From assembly GCA_021234155.1 (NCBI GenBank), contig JAJEKV010000211.1:930001-994000 (forward strand): DNA of 64,000 bases. Direction: 5' to 3'. Positions 24,316 to 35,082 of this stretch are shown piece by piece (within the stretch, counting starts at the first letter, position 1; each line of letters begins with the position of its first letter). This DNA is from Isoetes taiwanensis (Eukaryota > Streptophyta > Lycopodiopsida > Isoetales > Isoetaceae). Below the pieces are notes generated by a model that was not told where the DNA came from, searched no databases, and worked only from the letters and a program-made list of their open reading frames with translations. Made by a program: the position numbers and the translations under genes.

Positions 24316-25111
24316 CTATTTTAAAACCGATTCTTGAGAATGTCTTTTGCATTTTTGTAGCACATCAAGATTGCTACTAACCATCACATTGTCATCCACA
24401 TATAATGCAATATAGCATACTTCATTCCCATCCTTAAATAAATAAATATTTCCATCATCCTTTAGTTTTATAAAACCTTGTTCCCTTAAATATGAGTCCA
24501 TGCAAATATACCATTGTCTTCAGGACTGTCTCGACCCATATCTGACCTTTTTAAGTTTCCACACTTTATCTTTCCCTTGCTCAAAAGAGGGAGGTTGCAT
24601 CATAAAGATATCCTCCTCCAAGTCAGCATTCAAGAAAGTAGAGACATCCATATGATGTACCTCAAAATTCTTTGCATTTGCTTTGCTAACAACATCCCCG
24701 ATACTTGTCATTTTTACTATAGGGGAAAAAGTTTCCTCATAGTCAATTCCCTTCTTCGTGTATATCCCACTGTGCTACTAATCGAAGCTTTATACTTAAT
24801 TGAGTGAGGTTGTACTCCTCGCTTGATTTTAAATATCCATTTACACCCCTTTCGCATGTCTACCGGGTAAGTTTACAAGCTCATACGCCCCCTGTTCTCT
24901 TAAATGCATCCGACTCATCATTCATGGCAATTTTCCATTCTTTTGCATCAACCACACTTATGGCTTCTCTATAAGATTTTGGTACTTCAAGATCCGGCAA
25001 GGCAAGGATTTCAATAAGGTTTACACTGTCCGCTTCACTTTGTATTCTCCTACTTCTACCTTTGTTATCTCTTCCAAATCTTTCATGATCAACATTAGCC
25101 TCTTGTTGCAA
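24316..25111 (-). pseudogene. Copia reverse transcriptase region
   Basis: Minus-strand pieces cover the copia RVT_2 domain in order: SYREAISVVDAKEWKIAMND (about 24960), VHHMDVSTFLNADLEEDIFM (about 24660), and IALYVDDNVMVSS (about 24400), which contains the catalytic YVDD. Each piece is in a different frame or separated by stops. The catalytic motif is intact, but the gene is not. Confidence 0.88.
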
Positions 25112-25445
25112 GATCCGAGCTCTGCAGTTCTTCTACCAGCCTTTGGTCAGTGTTACCTCCTTTTCTATAGTATCCGCCACACTATCCAAGCGTCTTCAAC
25201 ACCAACTTGTTGAGAGGAGAGTTTGTTGGCATCCCGCTCATCATCATCATCAATAAAGTTAAGTATTCAATTTCGAACTTCCTTTTCTTTAGGATTAACA
25301 GAGAAAAACTTTTATGTTTTTATAAGATTGAGATTCGCCAAACGTCACATCTCTCTTGATCAAAATCTTTTTCCTTTGTGGCTCAAATAATCGGTATGCC
25401 TTGGATTCTTGATCATATCCTACAAGAAAGGCTATTCTTGCTCGA

Positions 25446-26237
25446 TCATCTAACTTTAACCTTTGTTGCTTTGGTACATGAACAAAGCTTAGACAACCAA
25501 AACTCTCGGTGTCTCATAGTTTGGTTTAACTCCCGACCATAGCTCATTCGGGGATCATTCCAATTTGTGACTCTATTTGGTAACATATTTCGAACTTTCA
25601 CTGGCTTTGTTAAGACAGCTTCCTCCCACAAATAATTGGGTAGCCCCGTGTGTTTTATCATAGCTCAAACATTTAAAATTGTCCTATTTTTCCTTTCAAG
25701 CAATGCCATTAGTTTGTGGAGAAAAACTACATGTAAACCTGTCTCTTTATTCCCCTTACCTTGCAAAACTTGATAAACTTCGGATGACATGAACTCTCCA
25801 CCACCGGTCAGATCGAATACATTTCACTTTTTTTCCTGTTTCTAATTCCACTTAAAGCAAACATTTTATAAGCCTCAAAGGCTTGATCTTTAGTTCTAAG
25901 ACACATGCATGTTGTCTTTCTACTAAAGTCATCAATAAAGGTAATGAAATACCTTTTTCCTGATATTCCTCTAACATTAAGAGGGCCACAGAGATCTGTA
26001 TGCACTAGCTCCAACACCCCTTTGGTTTTTCTCTTTGCCCTTTTTAAAAGGCAATCTTGCATGTTTTCCTAGCATGCAACCTAGGCAGATTCTTGGCTCA
26101 TCAACTTCATTTTTTGCTTTGATTATTTTTTGTTTAATCATAGTATCTATGGTGCTATGATTAACATGACATAACCTCGAGATGCCAAGTGTCCATATCG
26201 GAATCATAAATGTAATTAACTTTCTTTGGGCAAACAA
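25446..26237 (-). pseudogene. Copia integrase (pre-integrase and core)
   Basis: 26237-25977 holds the GAG-pre-integrase zinc region, including HVNHSTIDTM and CLGCMLGKHARLPF with its spaced His and Cys. 26062-25808 holds the core start ELVHTDLCGPLN and YFITFIDDFSRKT, which carry the first two acidic catalytic positions. 25661-25446 holds GLPNYLWEEAVLT, near the end of the core. Frames change between the pieces. Confidence 0.88.
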
Positions 26238-26442
26238 CCACTATCCAATGCAAACAAATTACCAAATCTTCTTCCAAGAAATTTGATCTCATTATTCAAA
26301 AGCACTTTACATTGATACTTGTCAAAAACAACAGTGTAATCCATGTCTACTAAGCGTACAAATGTAAATTAAATTTCGACTAGTGAAGGTACACACAAAA
26401 CATCCTTCAAGTTTACCGCTTTCCCTTAAAGGTCAAACAATT

Positions 26443-26790
26443 CTAACATTCCGTGCATTGAACATCTTGCAACTTCCCATTTCCTAACTTGATATGCTTA
26501 ATTCTTCCTTCTTTTCCCTCCTTGAATAATTTGGCTGAACTGGTCACGGATTTTTCTGCTCCACTATCTAATATTAACATTTCATCATCATTATTAGATT
26601 TGTCTTTTGAAACAACCAAAATGTCATAATTACTTACCTCAGCATCTTCATCCTCTTCACTTGATTCTTCTTCAATATCTTGCACCAAATTTACAAAGCC
26701 AGACCTTTGTGTATCGGGATTTCTTCCTCGACCTCTAGAATAATTTCTTCCTCTACTTGGTGCGCCTCTATTCATTTTTTGCTTGAGCAC
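26443..26790 (-). pseudogene. Copia protease region
   Basis: A 115-residue minus-strand frame has an Arg/Gly-rich start (GRNYSRGRGRNP), an acidic stretch (EEESSEEDEDAE) and then MLILDSGAEKSVTSS. The DSGA with flanking hydrophobics is the active-site motif of copia aspartic proteases. Confidence 0.85.
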
Positions 26791-27014
26791 TTGTTTTCGA
26801 AGTGACCTCTGCCTCCACGGTTAAAGCACTCAACCTCTTTCAATTTAGGACAACTTATCTTTAAATGCCCTTTTGCTTTGCAGTGAAAACAAGGACCTAT
26901 TTCACTCTTATCTTTAGCACTTTTTCCTGAAAACTTTGCTTTGCCCTTACCTGCATACAACACTTCAACATTATCTTCAATGTCATCATCATACAATACC
27001 TTATTTTTGTTCAA
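26772..27014 (-). pseudogene. Copia gag zinc knuckles
   Basis: The frame contains CFHCKAKGHLKISC, a perfect CX2CX4HX4C knuckle that binds nucleic acid in Gag. It is followed by CFNRGGRGHFENKC, a second knuckle in which Arg replaces the second Cys. Double knuckles are common in plant copia Gag. Confidence 0.88.
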
Positions 27015-27225
27015 ACTCGTTTCGAATCATTTCTTCGCTTTGCCTCTCGGTTTTGGCCACATTCCTAATAAGAGTTGACAAACCGCTTGTTCCCCTCAAC
27101 CGCTCTTTTGCCACATGCAATAATTTTTTGTTGTTGGTCCAAGAAACCCAAAGACCTTCTAAGTCCGCCACAATGTTATCAAACTTAGATAAAAACTTTG
27201 GTAAGTCATCACCTTCTTTTTACCC

Positions 27226-27504
27226 TTAGCATCCTAAGTGCTTTATCAAGAACATCAACGAGATGATGTTTTTCCTCATAGTTTTTGAGCAGGAACTTCC
27301 AAATATCACTAGGGGACTTTCCCTTATCTTCAAACAAAATTGAAGCCCCAACTTTCTTTGGTCAAAATACCATATGCTTCCACGAAGTTTAACAACTTCA
27401 TCCTTACCACTTTTACTTGAGTCTACTTCACTGGACTCTTGAAGTTTCACGGACTTTCGGAGGTAGAACTTCTTCTTGCAGCCACAGAGATCGCGCATCC
27501 CCAC
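27226..27504 (-). pseudogene. Copia gag N-terminal region
   Basis: This frame lies between the primer-binding site and the zinc knuckles, where Gag starts. It has charged, amphipathic residues (VKLQESSEVDSSKSGKDEVV) but no motif I can name. The assignment rests on position. Confidence 0.5.
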
Positions 27505-27647
27505 TTGAACTAGTTCCTTGAACTAATTCCCGAGCCCTTCATTTTCAAGAACATTTTTGATTTGTTCCTTCCAAATCTGAAAGCCTGGTCCCCCTTCATA
27601 CACTGCAATAGAGTTCAACAACCCCGCTCCAAACCACGCTTGACATG

Positions 27648-27659
27648 GCTCTGATACCA
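27648..27659 (-). promoter_or_regulatory. Copia primer-binding site (initiator tRNA-Met)
   Basis: The minus strand reads TGGTATCAGAGC one base inside the 5' LTR. This is the 12-base sequence complementary to the 3' end of plant initiator tRNA-Met, used to prime minus-strand DNA synthesis by most plant copia elements. Confidence 0.93.
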
Positions 27660-27660
27660 C

Positions 27661-28106
27661 TGTTAGAATTTGAAGATAATGTATTCAATAAACTGATACT
27701 CAATACACTGACAACAAGATCAATCAGGCGCTCAAACAATCTCCTGCTTCATATCTCGACCTGCAAGCTCACCTGTCTATGCCTTACTCCAGATTTATCT
27801 CCATATTTACCTTCCAACCGGTGCATCCACTTGTCAAATTGTTCATCCCTTCATATAGAAAGTTCTCCAACTTGCCTAAAAATCGTGGGAGTAGATAGAC
27901 TTGCCTTCCTTAAAATTCGGCCCTAGTTGACTTTGACTTTTGGTCGGGTCAAGCGCAAACCCTAAGTGGCGGGGGTGTCGCGTGTGTTTCTAGCGAGCCC
28001 AAGAACACGAGGGTAGGGGTGCCCGCCACTTTTGACTTTGACTTTGACTTTGACCCATCGCCCGCGCTTCTCATAGGTCTCCCAAATAACATGACACCAT
28101 TTAACA
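27661..28106 (-). repeat. 5' LTR of the copia element
   Basis: 446 bp with intact terminal TGTTA and TAACA inverted ends. It carries the TTTGAC run and the GGTGTCGCGTGTGTTTCTAG segment shared with the other LTR. It would hold the element's promoter. I did not identify a convincing TATA box. Confidence 0.93.
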
Positions 28107-28112
28107 TTGGCA

Positions 28113-28475
28113 GTACACGTGGCAAATAAGTACTGACGTGTCATCTGTTGTGTAATGTCACGCCACGTCGCATGCGGCGCCACGCCACGAACATCCACCG
28201 GGCGTGACACTTGCCGTCCACGGCGCCCGATCCACGGCCCGAGATAGACCAAGTGACGCTGATGTCGCATGCGGCGTGACGTCGCAAATGTGGCAACTGT
28301 CGTCCACTTGGCACCGACATCCACTTGGCGTGACAGACCGCCAGTCACGAAAGTGTCGACGTTGTAAAGATACCGCCGTGATCGCGACATTCCGCGACGT
28401 GACGCCGCATTGACGCCGCATGGTCACGTCAATTGCGACGTCACGTCGCAGGAACGTCGCAAGCCCACGTCGCTA
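28113..28475. repeat. CpG-rich region of short GTCGC / GCGGC / CACGTC repeats
   Basis: About 360 bp packed with GTCGCATGCGGCG, CGTGACGTCGCA and ACGTCGC motifs in both orientations, ending abruptly at GTCGCTAAATGACC. A related GC-rich block with CGCATGCGG lies at about 17095-17195. Dense inverted short motifs with a sharp edge resemble the subterminal repeats of CACTA or Mutator-type DNA transposons, but I could not find the matching opposite end. The copia element inserted beside it. Confidence 0.5.
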
Positions 28476-28499
28476 AATGACCATTCTCTTGTTGTGTCT

Positions 28500-28690
28500 A
28501 TGAGTCAACAATGGCCTAAAAGGACAAACCAAAGAGATACGAAGAAAAAACTTTAGGGTTACTTCAAAATCATATTAAACTGAAAGAAATGAATGGCTAA
28601 AAACCCAAGTCAATGTGGTGGGTCAACAGCTTCTTAAAAAGGCAGATCAAGGAGAGAAGAAGAGATAAGAAGAAAAACCTTTAGGGTTAT
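28500..28690. repeat. Direct repeat copy A (~190 bp)
   Basis: Closely similar, in the same orientation, to 34258-34455. Shared blocks include GGCCTAAAAGGACA, CCAAAGAGATACGAAGAA and CTTTAGGGTTACTTCAAAAT. The two copies enclose about 5.6 kb that includes the LINE fragment at 31130-33960. Confidence 0.9.
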
Positions 28691-30451
28691 TATTATAAGG
28701 GTCGAGCATTCCTTGCTTACTCTCATGAGCTGCTTGTTCCACCAAAACAAGTAGGGAATGTTGTTTCAGGCAGCTTGTCCTAATACATCATGGCAGAGAA
28801 GAAACAAGTCATGGTCAATTATCACCATGTAGAGAACAATACCAAGCAGTTCATAATAAAAATCTATTCTGAACGTTTGCATTGTTCACAAGTTGCCTCA
28901 TTTGGCAGTAGCTTCTTGTCTAGAGTAGAATCTTTCTCATATACAATGATATTTACCTTCATTTCCAACGAATAGAAGGCAAATAACCTTCTGTGCATAT
29001 CTCTCTGTTGGAATTTGTTCTGAGCTCACTTTGGCAGATCGTTGGTCGCTTAGTTGTTTCCCTTGACATCACTTTCTCTTACATTATTTTCTTTAGCACC
29101 ATTTTCCCTTGCTCTCACCATTGTTTCCCTTCCCTTGACATCATTTCTCGTGCTCTTGTTTCCCTTGCTCTCACATTTTTGGGTGTGATTGTGGCTGCTC
29201 TGATTTAAACATTGCAAAGGAATGGTTCATGAAAGTGATGCCCGCAGGCTATGGCAAGTGCCCTACTTCTCATGGGTTTGTTTCTCCTACTATACCAGTT
29301 AACGATGCTCATAGAAAGCCTCCAGCCAATTTACAAGCCCTGACCTGGGCTCAAGAAGTTAGGACATTGCCCACTGACAGAGCCAGGGATAGGGCAAAAG
29401 TTGCATATGTAAAATATGAAAAAGTATAAAATGTATAAAGCCTTCCTCGGCAAAAATACACATTTTATACGTGAAAGAAAAGGAGCTGGTAAAAATCGTC
29501 TAGGGAGCGTGGCAGTGTATAAATCCTGGCATTCGTGTTTTGTGACTTTGTGGATCCATAACCAAGGCAGCACGCGGCCGTTTCGTAGTGGGGTTGTGAA
29601 CGACTTAAATACATGGTGTCCGCGAACTCCCATCTATGCGGTCACATATCATTATGGTTGTTAGGTACCATCTATGTGGGCATTGCATAAAGTGTACGTT
29701 CACGATTTGCATGCACGTGGCCACAAATTATCTGCGGCTGCAATTTTATGTCCAGACAGACTCCCCAAAATTATTGCATTCATGTTCTGCACCAGACACG
29801 AAATATGAGTGATGAACAATGGACTTTTTAGATGAGCGTGGGCAAGCCACTATAAAAAATGGCATCCGAGTTGATCCAGTAATCGGATTGTGTGCACTCA
29901 TATTGATCCATTGATCGGCCGTTTGGAAGAGTTTTAGAGCAGGATCGATAATCTTCTTGCTGGATCTAACCCAGTCTATTAGCTACGTACTTTATTTCTG
30001 ATTCCATTGATCCATCGTAGATCCATTGCTCCATAGAGTTATGAGCATTAAGCCCGTACAATTTGATGCATTAAGGGTGAGCGTCATAGTCCATATTACT
30101 GACTATGACACGTAGGTGGGGGACACCTTTTTTCTATCAGCAACAACTGGTGCTTTAGGGGTGCTTTAGTGGATTACCTATTCATTTTAGAACCCCTCAA
30201 GAACAAAGGATGACGGTTTGGTTCGACGATTTGGTTCGACTGCACCAACAGAAACTCATTCCCATCCAATTTAGAAGTTGGTGGCACCATCTTAGCAATC
30301 CAGAAGTAGGAGGTGCTTCTTCCCCTTGTTTTCGAATTGCAGTAACCCCAAATAGAATTTCAAAAAATGGAATTATATTTTGGAATTTTGTGTTTTGTAA
30401 CTTTGTGCTTCATGCAATTGATTGGTGTCACATGGATCTGCTTGAATAATA
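28691..30451. other. No recognised gene
   Basis: Short plus-strand frames (28790-28975, 29229-29429, 29416-29664, 30210-30449) have no family signature. A lycine-poor, repeat-free AT-rich composition continues throughout. I see no terminal repeats. Confidence 0.5.
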
Positions 30452-30771
30452 TGCTGCTGAATTTGTAGTACGACTTGGAAATCAAGACCTTGAGGATATT
30501 GCATCTTCCTTGGAAATTGACATTCAAGAATCTCTTGCAAAATTTGATGTGCAGAAGGAGGATATCAAAGAAAATGAGAAGACAAAATTCATGGAGCCAA
30601 ATTTGCTTGAGGTTATATCTTCTCTAGCCTCTTGATAAGATTCCTGAAAGTGTAGAAGCTTGTATGGAAAAATATAGTAAAGTTTGCAATCGTATATTCT
30701 CTAATACTGCATGTAGAAGAATTTTGGCTGCTAGGAGGAGATCACAGAGAGCCAAGAAGAGGCAGAGGCAA
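30452..30771 (+). pseudogene. Unknown coding fragment with basic C-terminus
   Basis: The plus strand reads FVVRLGNQDLEDIASSLEID, then SLAKFDVQKEDIKENEKTKF and MEPNLLEVISSLAS before a stop. One base later a second frame continues DKIPESVEACMEKYSKVC and ends RRILAARRRSQRAKKRQRQ. The charged composition and the basic tail look coding. No family is recognised, and the frame change implies decay. Confidence 0.35.
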
Positions 30772-31129
30772 TAAAAAAAAATTGACAGTAGAAGGAGCCA
30801 AAGACAAGGAAAAGTCTTCTATGAGAAAGAAACAAAAAGATGCTAAACTCATAGTGGATTTTGTGAATAAGGTATGCCAAAGTTATGATTCTGATGATAG
30901 AGAGGAGGTCGTATCTAGGGCAAAGCCTTGCCATTGGCGAGATACTAGAAGGCCTGAGCGACAACACATATGTTATTACCAGTAGCGGATCCATTTGCAG
31001 GGGTACTTTCGATAGAGATATGCTGCAGAGACTTCTGTAGTATTCTTCTCCACAATGTCTTGGGGTGACAGTCAAAGAGTAGAACATTTCTTGCATACTG
31101 GGCCTTCTTGCATATGAAAAAAGTGTGGT

Positions 31130-33960
31130 ATTGTTTGATTGTCTATCACAAAATAGGGTCAGTGACCGATTGAAGCAAGCATTCAGATCCTTACATTCAA
31201 CATCAAACCACTGGTTTTTAAAGAAGCTTGCCGCATGTGATGGCCTGTATGGCTAGGATCTCTTAGAGCATCTTTTGACATTAGTAAAGTGTATCTGATT
31301 AATTGGACAGTCTATTGTTGTAAGATGGGGACCTGCAAAATTCTTGCTAGCTCATCTGTAAACATCTCGGCACAGAACTCTACATGATCGTAGTCAAAGT
31401 GCAGCTGAGGAAAGCGAAGGATATCTGGGCACGGTAACTGAATAGGCTACCATGTTAACTGAAGAAAGAGAGATTGATGGTCTAAATCTACCTCTTCATC
31501 TCTATTATTTGTGCTGACCTACAGGTGTATTACAAGATGCAAATCCCGCTCACCCACGAGCATGTAATTGACTACGCTGTAGCCGCTTCCCCTGGTTCTC
31601 CCGTCAACAAGTGAAGTCAGAGGAGGATGGCTACTGTGTGGGGCTATTACAGATAACCAAGCCAAAGATATTGCACATCTGAAGCAACTACCTGCCATAG
31701 TGCATGACTGGATGTGCTCTGTCATCCAATGTACACGGCCAAGAAGCCTCTATCAAACAAAGCTATAATATGTCCCCAGCTAGGGGATCAAACTTCGTCG
31801 ATTGTTCTAATCTAGTACATGCATTGAAGTCTCCAACTCGCATTAGATGCCCCAGTTGTCTGTGTCGCTGTATATCATCATATAGATCGACGTACGAGTC
31901 CAGTCTATGTACGTCTGAGTGGCAGTAATAGAATGTTAAAGCAATATATGGGAAATAACAAGCTGCCATAAAAGTAGATCTCCACAACAATTCTGCGCTC
32001 ATACCCATATCTAACGATTATGTATGTCTGTCCCATAGAGGGTCACTAAAGGTGCCAAGGTAGTTCAAAAGTAGTAGGCTATGCCACCATGTCCTCGCTT
32101 GTCTATGCACTCATTGAACAACGGATAGTGCTGACAGCCTGGCAGATCCAATATCCTATGACCAGCATGTTCTTAGGTTTCCATAAGGAAGATTGAAATC
32201 CATATCCTGGCTATGGAGTGCAAACTATCTCCCTCTTGCTATGGAAAGCCCCGACTATTCCAGGTGATCATAAGCAAGCACTATTTCTATTTGGGGGTGG
32301 CGGATGTAGACTCACTCCTAGAGTTGCAATATTACCAGCAGAGGGGCAACCTCCCAGGACCAGCAACAACAAAAGAAGTAGCAGTACCTAAGGGATTGTA
32401 TTAGCATCAACATCTGATGCAGCAACAGTGACAGTGGTAACACCCCAAGGTGTTGCTGCAGTAGCAGAGCTAGTGGTAGCATCCATGTAATGCCTCTCTA
32501 TGCTACATCTGTGGGCTTGGAGTGGGGTGGGCAGAAAGCCTGCACCTTTCTTTGGACCAAAGTAGTGGCACCTCCATCTCCTTGACTTGAGCTAGTTGTT
32601 ATCAATGGGATTCCTGTTGCCGCGAGGTGAGGTGATGGTCTATATACAACAGGGTGCGTTTCAACTTCACCCCCTGGTGGAGTATAGCATCTCCCAACAA
32701 TGTATCTGGTACCATGAATTTCTTGATACATGCCTATCCGGATGCTGAATACCAAGGCAAGTTGCTCTGAGAATGGGCATCGGAGCATGAACCTTCATCC
32801 TGGAAAGGATCATAGTCTAGAGCTGGTCAATGAGGTTCTCTCCTGCTGCTTTGAGAAGGCCTCGGACCACTTAGGGAGCAACAAGCGCTGCCGCTCTTGT
32901 TGCTCCGTGAGCTCCATGGCAATGTCTGCACCCGCAGTTTGGGGCTATCTATGATGCCTTGCTGAGGTATGAGGCAATGTGAAAGTTGTAGGAGCATATT
33001 CTTGAGTAGCATTTGCTTGTCTAGGTTGGTCCATTGCAGGCGAGTGATCCTGGGCATCAGTTGCAGTAGGCCTGGCTTGCAACACCTGGTATCTGGGAAC
33101 CTAGTCCTTGCTGGTGCACCACCTCCTGCCATTATATTTCATGCATGCACTGGTGTAGCTACTCATGAGCGTCATCACGAAGTTCCTTCCCTTGTTGAGC
33201 TATTGCGTTGCGTAGCGGAGCTTTGCATTGCATGAGTAGAGCTTTGTTCTAATCTTTGAACTCTGGCGACTACCTCTATGTCCATAAGATACGATGTTGT
33301 CTCCAGAGTGGCGACCATATCCTGGAGGATCTGGATGTGTCAACGCTGCAGCCGATTTTCTTCGGTGGTTGCCTGGAAACCCTTTGAACAATGGCAGACA
33401 ACTCCTCAGCTTCTGATAGAAGGTGGGATATAGTTGATTTCGTCTCCTGCTTGAAATGTTCCTTGTTGCATGCCATGGTGTCAATGCTGGTTGACAGGGT
33501 GTCCAGATGGGCTTTTAGGTCAGCAAGGCTCAACTTGTCCTATTTCCCTTCAGAATGCACTAAGTGGAGGCTATCCTTAGGCAGTTGCATGCGGGTCTCA
33601 ATGCCAAAGACGCATTGCTTGTAGCCAGTTCCTTTTTGAGAAACTTGGATGTTGAGGACTGTATCTCTTCTCTCAGGTCTACACTCCTAGTAGTACTGTC
33701 CTTAACCATCACCTGGATTTCTTTCCAGCTCTTTGGAGGTTGCTAATCGGGTGTACACGAGCAGTTTTCTGCTAGACTCGAGTACCGGCCATACACTTGC
33801 CGACTCAAGTTTATTGATTGAACCTTTGTGCGGGTCTCCTTTCTCATGGTAGATTTGTCCACCTTGTCTTTATTAGATGTTCTATGTAGTGAGAGGCTAT
33901 CAATGTGTTTCCCTAAGATAAGCTGGGCCGCCATATTGGCATCTGGCAGTGACTTTGATT
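31130..33960 (-). mobile_element. Decayed LINE, ORF1-like part and endonuclease
   Basis: On the minus strand, 33934-32400 gives charged, coiled-coil-like residues (DLKAHLDTLSTSIDTMA and then LLSEAEELSAIVQRVS) that suit a LINE ORF1 or N-terminal region. Then come a WN-SRG-like endonuclease start (about 32265), YVDLYDDIQRHRQLGHLM followed by VGDFNA (about 31865), and GSGYSVVNYMLV (about 31560). The GDFNA and later S-V-x-Y-x-L motifs are those of APE-type LINE endonucleases. At about 31190 NQWFDVECKDLN matches the linker that precedes LINE reverse transcriptase. The reverse transcriptase itself was not found after it, so the element is 3'-truncated and frame-broken. Confidence 0.7.
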
Positions 33961-34257
33961 AGGTGGCCGCCATGCTGCTGTTCGGCAGTTACTGAGACTG
34001 ATGGGGCCACTAGAGTCGCCAACTATAGCAGGGGTCTAGAAGGATAGGGGGAGGAAATGGGCTGAAGGGGACAAAGTGGGAAGGGGCTGACAAACTCTTG
34101 GATCCCTAACACACGAACTTGGATCTCTAACAAACAAAAAGAATGAAAGCAAAGTATAAACAATACCTGCCCTTAGTGGTTCGCACCCGAGGGGGGAGGA
34201 GGCAGGGAGGGTATTAGAGGGTTCAAGACTGTGGGTCGGAGGTTCAATTAGTGCTGC

Positions 34258-34455
34258 TTATGGGTCAATAACGGCCTAAAAGGACATACCAAAGAGATAC
34301 GAAGAAGAAACTTTAGGGTTACTTCAAAATCACATTAAACCGAAAGAAATGAATGGCTAAAAACCCAAGTAAATGTGGCGGCTCAACAGCTCCTTAAAAA
34401 GGCAGACCAAGGAGAGAAGAAGAGATAAGAAGAAAAACCTTTAGGGTTACTTCAA
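34258..34455. repeat. Direct repeat copy B (~190 bp)
   Basis: Partner of 28500-28690, differing at scattered single bases. In this copy the CTTTAGGGTTACTTCAAAATCA block repeats again at about 34440-34465 inside the flank, which suggests a short tandem origin. Its position just upstream (minus strand) of the LINE start may be coincidental. Confidence 0.9.
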
Positions 34456-34469
34456 AATCAGATTGAACC

Positions 34470-35082
34470 AAAGGAAATGAAGAAAAACAAAGCTCTTCCA
34501 TCATCTAGAGCAAGATTGAGAACTTGGGCCTACTTTATGGATTTGCAATGTAATCATGTGTTTGTAAAGCTAAGATCTAATGAGCATTTTTGAAATGGGC
34601 TCTACCCGATTGTTGTGCATACTGATTTCTTTCCTTTGATCGTATTCAAACCTTTTTGCCTAAATAAAGGGAAAGAAGGCGGCATTTTCTAAGCTCGGAA
34701 TGGCGTGCATCGTGAAATTTTATGTCAGAGAAGATTCTTCAACAAAAAAATAGCATCTAATTTTTGCCCTCTATCTCTCTATCTAATTACAAAAGAATCC
34801 ATGAAACAATTTGAGAAAAATTGCACCTGAGAAGAGCCAGAATGTTATGGCCCTACTAGTGAAAGGAGGAAGGCCCTAGGTTGTGCCACACGATTATTAT
34901 CATGCTATGAGGACTGAAATTTGATGGTCCTATTTCATACCACTACTAGTGGCCTAGACTATAGTTGGCTAGTAAGCAAGTTATCTTGTTCCTTCCATCA
35001 GAGGATGAGGGCGAAGGTAAGATCAGGGTGATGGTGAGGATGAGGGCATCCCATAGAAAACCCATCTTATCAAGCTCCAGCT
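34470..35082. other. 5' flank of the plastid-protein gene
   Basis: AT-rich, with no repeat or mobile element that I recognise. It must contain the promoter and 5' untranslated region of the gene starting at 35083. Several ATG triplets occur between about 35004 and 35060, so short upstream frames may exist in the leader. I see no convincing TATA box at a usual distance. Confidence 0.4.

Larger units (their letters stand above)
22978..28106 (-). mobile_element. Ty1/copia LTR retrotransposon, structurally complete, coding-dead
   Basis: Two LTRs (22978-23427 and 27661-28106) flank minus-strand gag, protease, integrase, reverse transcriptase and RNase H traces in copia order, with integrase before reverse transcriptase. 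The 6-bp flank TTGGCA occurs at both ends (22972-22977 and 28107-28112), as expected of a target-site duplication. Next to the right LTR, the complement of 27648-27659 is TGGTATCAGAGC, the plant initiator-tRNA-Met primer site. Next to the left LTR is a purine-rich GAAGGGAAAG. All five terminal landmarks survive, but the coding region has many frameshifts and stops. Confidence 0.95.

Noticed and set aside
28500-34455. LTR retrotransposon defined by the two 190-bp direct repeats
   Set aside because: No TG/CA ends, primer site, polypurine tract or pol genes in the right order. The enclosed coding is LINE-type on the minus strand.
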